The notes under the pieces are model-generated. The model made no database searches. It saw nothing but the letters and a program-made list of their open reading frames with translations, and was not told the DNA's origin. The translations under genes and the position numbers were made by a program. From Sphingobium terrigena (lineage in GTDB: Bacteria > Pseudomonadota > Alphaproteobacteria > Sphingomonadales > Sphingomonadaceae), in the NCBI RefSeq assembly GCF_003591655.1, contig NZ_QVRA01000013.1, forward strand, positions 52,466 to 116,465: a stretch of 64,000 nt of DNA, read 5' to 3'. Below, in pieces: positions 8,442 to 16,958 of the stretch. Positions within the stretch are counted from its first letter, which is position 1. Each line of letters opens with the position of its first letter.

Positions 8442-9044
8442 TCAATTGCCGAAATCGACCTTTGGCGCTTCTTCCGCGCCGGGCGTTGTTGCCTGGAACG
8501 GGGTCATGGGCTTGGCACCGTGGATGATCTTGGCGCCGATCGCGTCGGGGAAGGTGCGGATGCGGGTGTTATAGGCGCGCACCGCTTCATTATAGTCGCG
8601 GATGGCGACGGCTATGCGGTTTTCCGTGCCTTCCAGCTGCGATTGCAGGTTCAGGAAATTGGCGTTGGTCTTGAGGTCTGGATAGGCCTCTACCGAGGCG
8701 AGCAGGCGGCCAAGCCCCTGGCTCAGCTGGGCCTGCGCGGCTTGGAACTGGGCGACCTTGGCCGGATCGGACAGATCCTCTGCATTGACTTGCACCGATG
8801 TGGCCTTGGCGCGCGCTTCGGTAACGCGGACCAGCGTGTCCTGCTCCTGCTTGCCAGCCGCCTTCACCGTGGCGACGAGGTTGCCGACCAGATTGGAGCG
8901 GCGCTGATATTGCGCCTGGACGTCGGCCCATTTGGCCTTGGCCTCTTCCTCGGCCGTGGGGACGCTGTTGATGCCGCAGGCGGACAGGGCGAAAACCCCC
9001 AGCAGCGGCAGCAGGAAAGGGGCAAAGCGGCGCAGGAGCGTCAT
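8442..9044 (-). CDS. lemA: LemA family lipoprotein
   Basis: 200 residues. The N-terminus is a lipoprotein signal ending in the lipobox LSAC (Cys about residue 23), where most LemA proteins have a simple N-terminal anchor helix. The rest is the LemA four-helix bundle (QAQYQRRSNLVGNLVATVKAAGKQEQDTL, then AIRDYNEAVRAYNTRIRTFPD). It is the first gene of a lemA-TPM-TPM-NUDIX operon with overlapping or 1-nt junctions. Function unresolved in the family. Confidence 0.88.
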   Translation of the reverse strand: MTLLRRFAPFLLPLLGVFALSACGINSVPTAEEEAKAKWADVQAQYQRRSNLVGNLVATVKAAGKQEQDTLVRVTEARAKATSVQVNAEDLSDPAKVAQFQAAQAQLSQGLGRLLASVEAYPDLKTNANFLNLQSQLEGTENRIAVAIRDYNEAVRAYNTRIRTFPDAIGAKIIHGAKPMTPFQATTPGAEEAPKVDFGN

Positions 9045-9145
9045 GGAAGATCCTCAAGCTATTATCTGCGTCACGAAATAGGCGGTTGTCCTGCCTGGCG
9101 CAACGGGCCATCCAGTGATTATCTTTGGCTGGACAAGAGGCGGAC

Positions 9146-9577
9146 ATGGGACTGATCAGCGAATTCAAGACCTTCATCAATCGCGGCAATGTGATCGACC
9201 TGGCGGTCGGCGTCATCATCGGCGGGGCGTTTGCCACCATCACAAAGTCGCTGACCGATGATCTGATCATGCCGGTGGTGGGCTATCTGTTCGGCGGGGC
9301 GGATTTTTCGGGCTATTTTATCCGGCTGGGTGATCTGCCCGCCGACTATAAGGGCAATCCGCAAAGCTATGCCGATCTGAAGGCCGCTGGCGTCGCCATG
9401 TTCGGCTGGGGCCAGTTTCTGACGGTGATGGTCAATTTCGTCATATTGGCCTTCGCCATCTTCCTGCTGATCAAGGCGGTCAACCGCGTGATGGTGAAGC
9501 CTGAGCCGGAGGCACCTGCCGCGACGCCGGAGGACATCGTCCTGCTGCGCGAGATTCGCGATTCGCTGCAAAAATAA
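9146..9577 (+). CDS. mscL: large-conductance mechanosensitive channel
   Basis: 143 residues from the ATG at 9146, preceded by AGAGG; a TTG seven codons upstream is possible. The sequence is classic MscL: the amphipathic start [16 protein letters not shown]1 ([28 protein letters not shown]), a periplasmic loop, TM2 ([24 protein letters not shown]), and a cytoplasmic helix ending in [13 protein letters not shown]. It forms a homopentameric tension-gated pore that releases solutes on osmotic downshock. It is divergent from lemA and followed by no co-directional partner nearby. Confidence 0.95.
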   Translation: MGLISEFKTFINRGNVIDLAVGVIIGGAFATITKSLTDDLIMPVVGYLFGGADFSGYFIRLGDLPADYKGNPQSYADLKAAGVAMFGWGQFLTVMVNFVILAFAIFLLIKAVNRVMVKPEPEAPAATPEDIVLLREIRDSLQK

Positions 9578-9721
9578 GGGACTATGCGACGAACGGAGCG
9601 GTTGTCGGGAACCATCGGCGGCGTGACCGGTTGATCGCGGTCAGGGTTGGGAGCGGCTGAGGCCGTTTCCGCCCGTTGAACAATGCCGTCTGCCCCAGGG
9701 GGCGCAACAGGAGAAAACGCC

Positions 9722-9991
9722 GTGAAAACCTTCGTCAAAATCCTTGGCCTTGCCAGCCTTGTCGCCCTCGCCGCGTGCGATTCCGCCAAGGAAAATCAGG
9801 TCGAGAATGCGTACGAAAACAAGGCGGATGCGATCGACAATCAGGCTGACAATATGGAAGCCATGGCAGACAATCTGACCGGCAGCGCCGAAAATGCGGC
9901 TGAAAACGCCGCTGACGCGCTGGAAAACAAGGCTGAAGCCACGCGCGAAGCGGGCGACAAGGCCGAGGATGCGGTCGAAAAGCAGCAATAA
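9722..9991 (+). CDS. small Asn/Ala-rich lipoprotein
   Basis: 89 residues from a GTG at 9722, which has AGGAG 8 nt upstream. A lipoprotein signal ends in LAAC. The mature part is a highly charged Glu/Asn/Ala/Lys helix with repeating (A/D)NxA(D/E) units, consistent with a coiled coil like the Lpp type. A shorter relative, richer in Asn/Ala, lies at 56349-56564. It probably sits on the outer-membrane inner leaflet. No named family recognised. A hairpin followed by a T-rich stretch 25 nt downstream ends the transcript. Confidence 0.65.
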   Translation: MKTFVKILGLASLVALAACDSAKENQVENAYENKADAIDNQADNMEAMADNLTGSAENAAENAADALENKAEATREAGDKAEDAVEKQQ

Positions 9992-10015
9992 GCGCTTTTC
10001 TGAGATTAAAACCGG

Positions 10016-10054
10016 AAGGGGCGTTGCGAGTGGATCGCGGCGCCCCTTTTGTTT
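10016..10054 (+). terminator. intrinsic terminator after the small lipoprotein
   Basis: Inverted arms AAGGGGCG and CGCCCCTT with a 17-nt loop, followed by TTGTTTG. It separates the lipoprotein gene from cheA. Confidence 0.6.
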
Positions 10055-10122
10055 GCGCTTTAACCCGCTCTTAACCACGTCCCGCCATGGTGCCCTTTGC
10101 GCGCATCCGTGGGACCATGGGC

Positions 10123-12525
10123 ATGGACGAACTATTACAGGAATTCATCTCCGAGACCCAGGAAACGCTGGAGGCGCTGGCAGGCGAAGTCGTCGCCTGG
10201 GAAGCCGACCCGTCTGACCGGGACCGGCTGGACGCGATCTTCCGCTTTTTCCACACGGTCAAGGGCAGCTGCGGCTTCCTGAACCTGCCCCGGTTCGAGC
10301 GGCTGAGCCACGCGGCCGAAGATGTGCTGTCCGACATTCGCGCGGGCAAGCGCGTCGCTGATCCCTCGACGGTCAGCGCGGTGCTGGGCCTGATGGACCG
10401 GATCGGCGAACTGGCCGAGGCGGTGGCGATGGGCGCGGCGTTGCCCAATGAGAATGACGAATTTCTGATCGCCGCGTTGACCACGCCAGCCGACGCGGCT
10501 CTGACGGTGGAGGTGGAGCATGGCCATGCCGCTGCGCCCGTCGCGGTAGCACGGCAGGGCAGCCAGTCCGGTCCCCGCACCATTCGCCTGCCCCTCAGCC
10601 TGATCGACCAACTGATGAACGGCGTGTCGGACATGGTGCTGGCGCGCAACGAATTGTCGCGCAAGCTGCGCGAACGCTCGGTCGACACTGAGCTGGACAC
10701 AGTGTTCGAGCGGCTGTCGACCTGCGTGGCTGACATGCGCGACGTGATCAGCAAGACGCGGATGCAGCGGGTCGACCGGCTGTTTGCCGCGATCCCGCGC
10801 ATGGTGCGCGACCTGGGCCGGGATCTGGGCAAGCGGATCGACCTGACCCTAGAAGGTGGCGATGTCGAGATGGACCGCGAGATGGTGGAGATGGTCGTCG
10901 ACCCGCTCACCCATATCGTGCGCAACAGCATCGACCATGGCATCGAAACCCCTGAAAGGCGCCGCGCGGCGGGCAAGCCGGAGACAGGTTCGCTGCGGCT
11001 GGAAGCGCGTCAATCGGGCAACCAGATCGTCATCGTCATCACCGACGACGGCGCAGGCATCGACACGGCGCGGCTGGTGGAAAAGGCGATTGCCGCGGGT
11101 CGCCTGACCCCGGAAGCCGCCGCCCGCATGAGCGAGACGGACAGGCTGGAGCTGATTTTCCAGGCCGGTCTGTCCACCGCCAATCAGGTGACGTCAATTT
11201 CCGGGCGCGGCGTCGGCATGGATGTGGTGCGCGCCAATGTGGAGCGGATCGGTGGGCTCATTGCGCTGGACAATCATCCGGGGCGCTGCCTGTGCATCAC
11301 CTTGCGGGTGCCGCTGACGCTGACCATCATCCCCGGCCTGATCATCCGCGCAGGTGGCCTGCATTTCGCGATCCCGCGCGCGGCGGTGGTCGAAATTCTG
11401 CACGACAATAATGACACGCTCCAGATCAGCGAAATTGCCGGGGCCAAGATCGCGACGATCCGTGGCCTGCGCCATTCGATGATCGATCTGGAAGATGTGC
11501 TGGGCATGGACAAGCCGGTCGAGGCCGGGCCGCGCGCCATCATGGTGGTGCGTTCGGCGACCGGCGTACCCTTTGCCATGGGGGTGTCGGCGGTCGACAA
11601 TCATGAGGAACTGGTGATCCGTCCAGCCTCCCCGCTGGTCATGGCGTCGGGCGTCTATGCGGGCATGACCCTGCCCGACAATGGCAAGCCGATGCTGCTG
11701 CTCGATGCGGCGGGCATCGCCAGCGCCGCCAGACTGCCGACGATGATCGACGACCGTCCCGCGCGGCAATCGGACCAGGAGGCCGATGCGCAAAGCAGGG
11801 TCGAGATGGTCGCGGCGCTGCGGTTCGAGGAATGTTCGGGCGAACGCCGCCTGCTGCAACTTTCGCTGATCGAGCGGGTCGAGGATATTGATGCGTCGCT
11901 GTTCGGCCGGTCGGGCGGCAACGCCTTTGTCCGGCTCGACGGGCGGCTGGTGCCGGTCGCCAATGGCCTGACCGATTTCGGGCGCGACAAGGTGTCCGCG
12001 CTGCGCCTGCGCGATGGTTCGGTGGAAGCCTGCTATCCGGTCGCGGCCGTGCTGGACATTGTCCAGATGCCGATAGTGCCGGACATGGTGGCGATGCATG
12101 GCCATATCAGCGGCGTCGCGGTGATCGACGGCGAGCATCTGGAAGTGATCAATCCCTTTGCGCTGTTCGCCAGCCTGCCCGATGGTGGCATTGTCGAACG
12201 GGCGCGGGGGCGCTGCCTGCTGGCCGACAGCGACGATGGCTGGACCCGCGACATATTGGCGCCGCTGCTGCGTCAGGCGGGGCAGGAGGTGGTGATGGGC
12301 CTGCCTGATGATGCAGCGGTCGATCCGCGCGACGTGCTGTTGCTGACCGGTCACGACGCCGCGCAGACGGCGGGCGTCATGGCCGGGATGATCGGATGCC
12401 GCATCGTCCATCTGCGCGCCACGCCACGCGCGGCGGGACCGCAGGACAGCAGCATCTATCGCTATGATCAGGACGCACTGATGGCGGCGATCGCCGGGGG
12501 CCAGATGGCCGGAGGAGTGGGGTAA
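10123..12525 (+). CDS. cheA: chemotaxis histidine kinase CheA with degenerate C-terminal receiver-like domain
   Basis: 800 residues from the ATG at 10123 (in-frame ATGs at 10087 and 10117 are alternatives). An Hpt domain spans residues 1-105 with the phospho-accepting His44 (FRFFHTVKGSCGF). There is no clear P2 domain. The dimerisation helices begin near IRLPLSLIDQLMNG. The ATPase has its N box (DPLTHIVRNSIDHG), DDGAGID and GRGVGMD. A CheW-like domain follows, then a diverged second CheW-like stretch, and finally about 80 residues starting RCLLADSDDGWTRDIL. That last part looks like a receiver but has no Asp at the phosphorylation position (DVLLLTGHD). First gene of cheAWYBR. It autophosphorylates in response to receptors and feeds CheY and CheB. 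Confidence 0.92.
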   Translation: MDELLQEFISETQETLEALAGEVVAWEADPSDRDRLDAIFRFFHTVKGSCGFLNLPRFERLSHAAEDVLSDIRAGKRVADPSTVSAVLGLMDRIGELAEAVAMGAALPNENDEFLIAALTTPADAALTVEVEHGHAAAPVAVARQGSQSGPRTIRLPLSLIDQLMNGVSDMVLARNELSRKLRERSVDTELDTVFERLSTCVADMRDVISKTRMQRVDRLFAAIPRMVRDLGRDLGKRIDLTLEGGDVEMDREMVEMVVDPLTHIVRNSIDHGIETPERRRAAGKPETGSLRLEARQSGNQIVIVITDDGAGIDTARLVEKAIAAGRLTPEAAARMSETDRLELIFQAGLSTANQVTSISGRGVGMDVVRANVERIGGLIALDNHPGRCLCITLRVPLTLTIIPGLIIRAGGLHFAIPRAAVVEILHDNNDTLQISEIAGAKIATIRGLRHSMIDLEDVLGMDKPVEAGPRAIMVVRSATGVPFAMGVSAVDNHEELVIRPASPLVMASGVYAGMTLPDNGKPMLLLDAAGIASAARLPTMIDDRPARQSDQEADAQSRVEMVAALRFEECSGERRLLQLSLIERVEDIDASLFGRSGGNAFVRLDGRLVPVANGLTDFGRDKVSALRLRDGSVEACYPVAAVLDIVQMPIVPDMVAMHGHISGVAVIDGEHLEVINPFALFASLPDGGIVERARGRCLLADSDDGWTRDILAPLLRQAGQEVVMGLPDDAAVDPRDVLLLTGHDAAQTAGVMAGMIGCRIVHLRATPRAAGPQDSSIYRYDQDALMAAIAGGQMAGGVG

Positions 12526-12529
12526 GGCC

Positions 12530-12967
12530 ATGGACAGACTCTATCTTTTCGCCACGCTGGCTGGCACGCGCATCGCGGTCGAGACGAGCGAGGTCGAGGC
12601 CGTCGTCCGCCTGAGCGAGATATCGCCCGTGCCGGGCATGGGCGCGCATATCGCCGGGCTGTCCGCGTTGCGCAGCCGGGTGCTGACCATCATCGACGTA
12701 GCGGCGCTGATCCACGGCATCGCCAGCCCACGGGTGGAGCGAGGGCTGGCCATCATCGCTGACATTAGCGGCCACAGCTATGGCCTGATGGTCGATGGCG
12801 TCACTGACATTTGCCGTGTGCCGGAAGGCGAACTGCCCCTGCGTGGCCAGATCGGCCCGGCCTGGGCACCCTATGCGCGCGCGATCGTGGAGCATGAAGG
12901 CCATCCCTGGCTGCTGGTGTCGCTTGCCGCCTTCATCGAGGGTGGGGCGCTGGCGCAGGCGGCGTAA
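12530..12967 (+). CDS. cheW: chemotaxis coupling protein CheW
   Basis: 145 residues forming a single CheW beta-barrel (LYLFATLAGTRIAVETSEVEAVVRLSEISPVPG, AGLSALRSRVLTIIDVAALI, YGLMVDGVTDI). It bridges CheA and receptors. It starts 4 nt after cheA and sits in the same transcript. No receptor (MCP) gene is present in the window, so the partners lie elsewhere. Confidence 0.9.
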   Translation: MDRLYLFATLAGTRIAVETSEVEAVVRLSEISPVPGMGAHIAGLSALRSRVLTIIDVAALIHGIASPRVERGLAIIADISGHSYGLMVDGVTDICRVPEGELPLRGQIGPAWAPYARAIVEHEGHPWLLVSLAAFIEGGALAQAA

Positions 12968-13081
12968 GCGCACACAACCAAATATGCGACCAACCGAAAG
13001 ATCATCCTTCTCTTGTTTACCAATTCCTCGGCTTTGCCGGTTAAGCCTTGATCCGGGACGCAAAAACCAAAGGGACGCCTC

Positions 13082-13447
13082 ATGAAGAATTGCCTGGTCG
13101 TTGACGACTCAAAGGTCATCCGCAAGGTGGCGCGCCATATCCTTGAATCGCTCGACCTGACGGTCAGCGAAGCGGTGGATGGTCAGGACGCGCTGACCCA
13201 GTGCGAAGCGTCCGCCCCCGATGTCGTCCTGCTCGACTGGAATATGCCGGTGATGAGCGGGATGGAGTTTCTGCAGGCGCTGTCGAGCGCGAAGATGACG
13301 GCGCGGCCCAAGATCATCTTCTGCACCACCGAAAATGGCATTGGCCATATCAAGGCGGCCGTAGAGGCCGGGGCCGACGAATATGTGATGAAGCCGTTTG
13401 ACCGGGAAACGCTGGAAAGCAAGCTGGTCATCGTCGGGGTGATCTAG
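13082..13447 (+). CDS. cheY: chemotaxis response regulator CheY
   Basis: 121 residues, a stand-alone receiver domain. The acidic pocket is VVDDS, the phosphorylation site is Asp52 (VVLLDWNMPVMSG), the switch Thr lies in IIFCTTENG and the Lys in YVMKPFD. No output domain, so it probably binds the flagellar switch when phosphorylated by CheA. The 114-bp gap before it may hold its own promoter. No phosphatase (CheZ) is visible nearby. Confidence 0.92.
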   Translation: MKNCLVVDDSKVIRKVARHILESLDLTVSEAVDGQDALTQCEASAPDVVLLDWNMPVMSGMEFLQALSSAKMTARPKIIFCTTENGIGHIKAAVEAGADEYVMKPFDRETLESKLVIVGVI

Positions 13448-13519
13448 CGGGCGGGACACAGTCCTCATCCTTGGGAGAATTCCGACCTTTCCTTCATCTT
13501 TCGTGCAGAAAGTCCCGTG

Positions 13520-14602
13520 ATGACCTTCATCGCGCCGATCATGACCAGTCACAGGAGCGAACCCAAGTCGGTTCGCACGCTGGTCGTTGACGATTCGGTC
13601 GTCGTCCGCACCGTTATCGAACGCATTCTCAATGCCGATCCGGCCTATGCCGTGGTCCACAAGACGAACAGCGCCGAACAGGCGATGTTCTATCTGGTGG
13701 GGCATGATGTTGATCTGGTATTGCTCGACATCGAATTGCCCGGCCAAAGCGGGCTTGCGGCGCTGCCCGCGATCCTGCGGGCCAATCCCGACGTCAAGGT
13801 CGCGATCCTGTCGGGCAAGTGCGAGGAGGGCAGCGCGGCTGCCATCGAGGCACTGGCGCTGGGTGCCAGCGACATTTTGTCGAAGCCGGGCAGCGGCAGT
13901 TTTGGCGAACATTTCCCCCAGACGCTGATTGAGCGTTTGAACCGTCTGTTCACCGACCGTCCCGCGCCATCGCCGCCGCAGCGCCCGCTTGCGCCACTTG
14001 TCGTCCAGCCTGCCGCGCAGCCGCTTGCCTGCCTGGGTATCGGCGCGTCGACCGGTGGCATTCATGCGCTCAGTCAGTTGTTTGAGGGTCTCACCGCGCC
14101 GCTGGGCGTGCCAGTGCTGCTGACCCAGCATCTGCCCGCCAGCTTCACCGTCTATTTCGCGCAGCAACTGGCGCGCATGACGAGCCTGCGGGTCAAGGTT
14201 GCAGAGACCGGCGATCTGTTGATGGCCGACACCGTCTATGTCGCGCCGGGCGACGCTAATCTGCAATTGCGGCGCGGCCTGCATGGCCGGGTGACTGTAA
14301 CGCTGAACCCGGAACGCACGCCCGCGGGCAATTTGCCCGGTGTCGATCCGATGTTCGCCAGCATGGCGGAGGTTTATGGCGCGGGCGCGGCAGGCATTGT
14401 CCTGACCGGCATGGGTCGCGACGGCACGGTCGGCGCGCGCGACATTGTCGCGGCTGGCGGCTGGATCGTCGCGCAGGATGAAGCCAGCAGCGTGGTGTGG
14501 GGGATGCCCGGATCGGTCGCGGGGGCAGGCCTGACCTGCGCCGTGATGGAGCCGCTGGCGATTATGGACTTCGTGTCCCGGCGCGGAAAGGTGCTTGTTT
14601 GA
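13520..14602 (+). CDS. cheB: chemotaxis methylesterase/deamidase CheB
   Basis: 360 residues from the ATG at 13520 (a GTG lies one codon earlier). The N-terminal receiver has Asp70 (LVLLDIELPGQSG). The C-terminal methylesterase has the catalytic triad Ser177 (GIGASTGG), His204 (LLTQHLPASF) and Asp301 (TGMGRDG). It removes methyl groups from receptor glutamates, and phosphorylation by CheA activates it. Its TGA shares one base with the ATG of cheR, so the opposing enzymes are translationally coupled. Confidence 0.93.
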   Translation: MTFIAPIMTSHRSEPKSVRTLVVDDSVVVRTVIERILNADPAYAVVHKTNSAEQAMFYLVGHDVDLVLLDIELPGQSGLAALPAILRANPDVKVAILSGKCEEGSAAAIEALALGASDILSKPGSGSFGEHFPQTLIERLNRLFTDRPAPSPPQRPLAPLVVQPAAQPLACLGIGASTGGIHALSQLFEGLTAPLGVPVLLTQHLPASFTVYFAQQLARMTSLRVKVAETGDLLMADTVYVAPGDANLQLRRGLHGRVTVTLNPERTPAGNLPGVDPMFASMAEVYGAGAAGIVLTGMGRDGTVGARDIVAAGGWIVAQDEASSVVWGMPGSVAGAGLTCAVMEPLAIMDFVSRRGKVLV

Positions 14603-15480
14603 TGGTCATGCCCCCTTCGCCTGCCTCCAGTTTACAAGGTGCCGCGCGCGTCCTGTCCGGTCTGCTGGAAGCGCGCACCGGGCAAGTCCTGTCCGAGGGC
14701 CGGGCGTGGCGGATGGAAACCGCGCTGCGGCCGGTGCTGCGCGCGCATGGCCTGACCGACATGGACGAACTGGCCGCCCGGCTGCTGCGCAAGGGGGACG
14801 CGCGGCTGGAGCAGGAAGTCGTCGATGCACTGCTCAACAATGAAAGCAGCTTCTTTCGCGACCTTCAGATATTCGACATGATCCATCGGCAGATATTGCC
14901 CGCCATTCATGCCGACAAGACCGACCGGACGCTGCGCATCTGGAGCGCGGGCTGTTCGACCGGACAGGAAGCCTATTCGCTCGCGATCCGCCTGCGCAAT
15001 GACGCGGCGCGCTGGAGTGGATGGCGGATCGAAATATTGGCGACGGATATTTCGACCGCCGCGATCGATCAGGCGCGATCGGGCATATTTTCGCAAATGG
15101 ATGTGCAACGCGGGCTGGCGGTCGGCGACCTGCTCAAATGGTTTGAGCCGTCGGGCGAGGACTGGCGCGCCAGCCCCGAATTGCGACGCATGATTGATTT
15201 CCGCCACGACAATCTGTTCGATGCCAAGGCACCGACCGGTGCCTACGACCTGCTGCTGTGCCGCAACGTCCTGCTCTATTTCACCCCGGAACGGCGGCAG
15301 GCAGTGCTGTCCCTGCTCGCCAGGCACAGCCATGCCGGGTCGATATTGCTGCTGGGTGCGGGGGAAACCGTGATCGGGCAGGGCGATGATTTTACCGCCC
15401 ATCCCGAATTTCGCGGCGGCTATGCGCGGCAGGCGGCCCTGCCCGAAGGCGCGATCGGACGGGTGCGGCGCGCCGGATGA
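14602..15480 (+). CDS. cheR: chemotaxis protein methyltransferase CheR
   Basis: 292 residues. An N-terminal helical CheR_N domain (RVLSGLLEARTGQVL, LLNNESSFFRDLQIFDMI) precedes the SAM-binding domain (RIWSAGCSTGQEAYSLAIRL, LATDIS, YDLLLCRNVLLYF). It methylates receptor glutamates using SAM. The start is fixed by the 1-nt overlap with cheB. It is the last gene of the cluster. Confidence 0.93.
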   Translation: MVMPPSPASSLQGAARVLSGLLEARTGQVLSEGRAWRMETALRPVLRAHGLTDMDELAARLLRKGDARLEQEVVDALLNNESSFFRDLQIFDMIHRQILPAIHADKTDRTLRIWSAGCSTGQEAYSLAIRLRNDAARWSGWRIEILATDISTAAIDQARSGIFSQMDVQRGLAVGDLLKWFEPSGEDWRASPELRRMIDFRHDNLFDAKAPTGAYDLLLCRNVLLYFTPERRQAVLSLLARHSHAGSILLLGAGETVIGQGDDFTAHPEFRGGYARQAALPEGAIGRVRRAG

Positions 15481-15576
15481 GTCGCCGACCCGGCGCTTAA
15501 CCACGCTTGATTGCCGCGCTTGCCTGCGCCATTGTCACGCCCAGGCTGCGCGACTGCACGGGCGGGCCGAAAGGGC

Positions 15577-16278
15577 ATGATGAACGAGCTGCCGATGATC
15601 GAAACGCCGTCGCCCAATTTCGACGAGCGCAGCCTGCCGGTCTCGATGCTGGTGTTGCATTATACCGGGATGCCGGACGCGGCGAGCGCGATCAACTGGC
15701 TGGCCAATCCCGAATCCAAAGTCTCCGCCCATTATGTCGTGACCGAGGATGGCCAGATCATCCGCATGGTCGATGAAGCCAAGCGCGCCTGGCACGCGGG
15801 GCGATCGCACTGGCGCGGGGTGGATGACATCAACAGCGCCAGCATCGGCATAGAAATCGTCAATCCGGGGCATGAATGGGGCTATCGGCCCTTTCCGCAA
15901 ACCCAGATGAGTTCGCTGATCCCGCTGGTGCATGACATCGTCCAGCGGCACCGGATCACCCGCGGCAATATCGTCGGCCACAGCGACATTGCCCCGGCGC
16001 GCAAGCAGGATCCGGGCGAGCTGTTTCCCTGGGCGCAACTGGCGCGGTTGCGGCTGGCCCTGCCGCGCCCGACCAAGAATCTGATGGACCCGCACTGGAC
16101 CGATGGCGGTTTCATGCTGGCGCTCGAACGGTTTGGCTATGACATTGCCGACCCGCAGGCGGCAGTCGTGGCGTTCCAGCGGCGCTTTCGTCCCGAACTG
16201 ATCGACGGGGTGATTTGCGGCGAATGTCGCGCCATCCTGCTGGCCTTGCTGCTGCCCAAGCCCAGGGGTGATGAATAG
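15577..16278 (+). CDS. N-acetylmuramoyl-L-alanine amidase (Amidase_2) with peptidoglycan-binding tail
   Basis: 233 residues from the ATG at 15577, with GAAAGG upstream; the ATG one codon later is equally possible. The Amidase_2 zinc site is visible as His28 (LVLHYTG), the His in VGHSDIAP and the Asp in KQDPGELF, with AWHAG typical of the AmiD/AmpD group. The C-terminal 60 residues (ALERFGYDIADPQAAVVAFQRRFRP) look like a PG_binding_1 domain. No signal peptide is seen, so it could be cytosolic (anhydro-muropeptide recycling, AmpD-like) or exported another way. Confidence 0.88.
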   Translation: MMNELPMIETPSPNFDERSLPVSMLVLHYTGMPDAASAINWLANPESKVSAHYVVTEDGQIIRMVDEAKRAWHAGRSHWRGVDDINSASIGIEIVNPGHEWGYRPFPQTQMSSLIPLVHDIVQRHRITRGNIVGHSDIAPARKQDPGELFPWAQLARLRLALPRPTKNLMDPHWTDGGFMLALERFGYDIADPQAAVVAFQRRFRPELIDGVICGECRAILLALLLPKPRGDE

Positions 16279-16301
16279 TTTTTGTCCACTGACGTGGAAG
16301 G

Positions 16302-16381
16302 CCGCACCGGCCCACACCCCCACCCGGCCGCCCAATCAGGATATTCTGTGGGTGGCCGGGTGGGGGTGTGGGCCGGTGCGG
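16302..16381. repeat. 28-bp-arm palindrome (family C), intact copy
   Basis: Perfect 28-bp inverted arms at 16302-16329 and 16354-16381, extendable to about 33 pairs with one G-T, around the centre AGGATATTCTGTGGG. Related copies lie at 55038-55119 and, split by an insertion, at 16843-16886 plus 18170-18198. It lies between the amidase gene and rnpB and could also terminate transcription. Confidence 0.9.
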
Positions 16382-16438
16382 TTCTCTATCAATATTATAG
16401 CGTGACGGAAGGCCCGAAGCTGGCTAGGGACCGTTCCG

Positions 16439-16822
16439 CCAGAGGGCCGGGCGGCCGCGGCGTGGCGGGTAACTTCCACGGCGAGGAAAGTCCGGGCTCC
16501 ACGAAATGACGGTGCCGGTTAACGACCGGCTGGAGTGATCCAAGGGACAGTGCAACAGAAAGCAGGTCGCTAAGGCTTCGGCCCAGTGACATTGAAAGGG
16601 TGCGGTAAGAGCGCACCGCGTCTGCGGCAACGCAAGGCGGCATGGTAAACCCCACCGGGAGCAAGACCGAATAGGGGCGGCGCGCGAGGTAACTCGCTAG
16701 GTCTGTTTCGACCGAGACCGTCCGGGTTGGTTGCTTGAGGAACGGAGCAATCCGTTCCCTAGAGGAATGGTCGCCTATCCCCGGAGACGGGGTGGACAGA
16801 ACCCGGCTTACAGGCCCTCTGG
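16439..16822 (+). ncRNA. rnpB: RNase P RNA, type A
   Basis: Conserved core pieces are all present: GAGGAAAGTCCGGGCTCC near the 5' side, the ACAGAA box, and GGACAGAACCCGGCTTACAG near the 3' end. The terminal helix P1 pairs CCAGAGGGCC (16439-16448) with GGCCCTCTGG (16813-16822), which sets the approximate ends at 384 nt. It is the catalytic RNA that trims tRNA 5' leaders. Family C palindromes lie directly upstream and downstream. Confidence 0.93.
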
Positions 16823-16842
16823 CATGTATTTGAGATATTTTT

Positions 16843-16886
16843 CCGCACCGGCCCGCTCCCCCACCCGGCCAGCCACAGAATATCCT
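16843..16886. repeat. left half of a family C palindrome interrupted by the element at 16887
   Basis: Starts CCGCACCGGCCCG and runs into the family centre CCACAGAATATCCT, where it stops abruptly. The last 8 bp, AATATCCT, reappear at 18170-18177 on the far side of the inserted element. Confidence 0.85.
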
Positions 16887-16958
16887 CGGCACTATGTAGC
16901 AAGCGCACCAACGTCTCCATGCCCTAGAAGTGTGTCTCTCGCTATTTTGGGGTCATGA

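Noticed and set aside
16302..16381. Possible CRISPR repeat units among the many palindromes
   Set aside because: Copies are dispersed by kilobases, with no regular spacers and no cas genes anywhere in the window.
16395..16892. Open frames on both strands across rnpB
   Set aside because: The segment folds as RNase P RNA with all conserved boxes; the frames are incidental.
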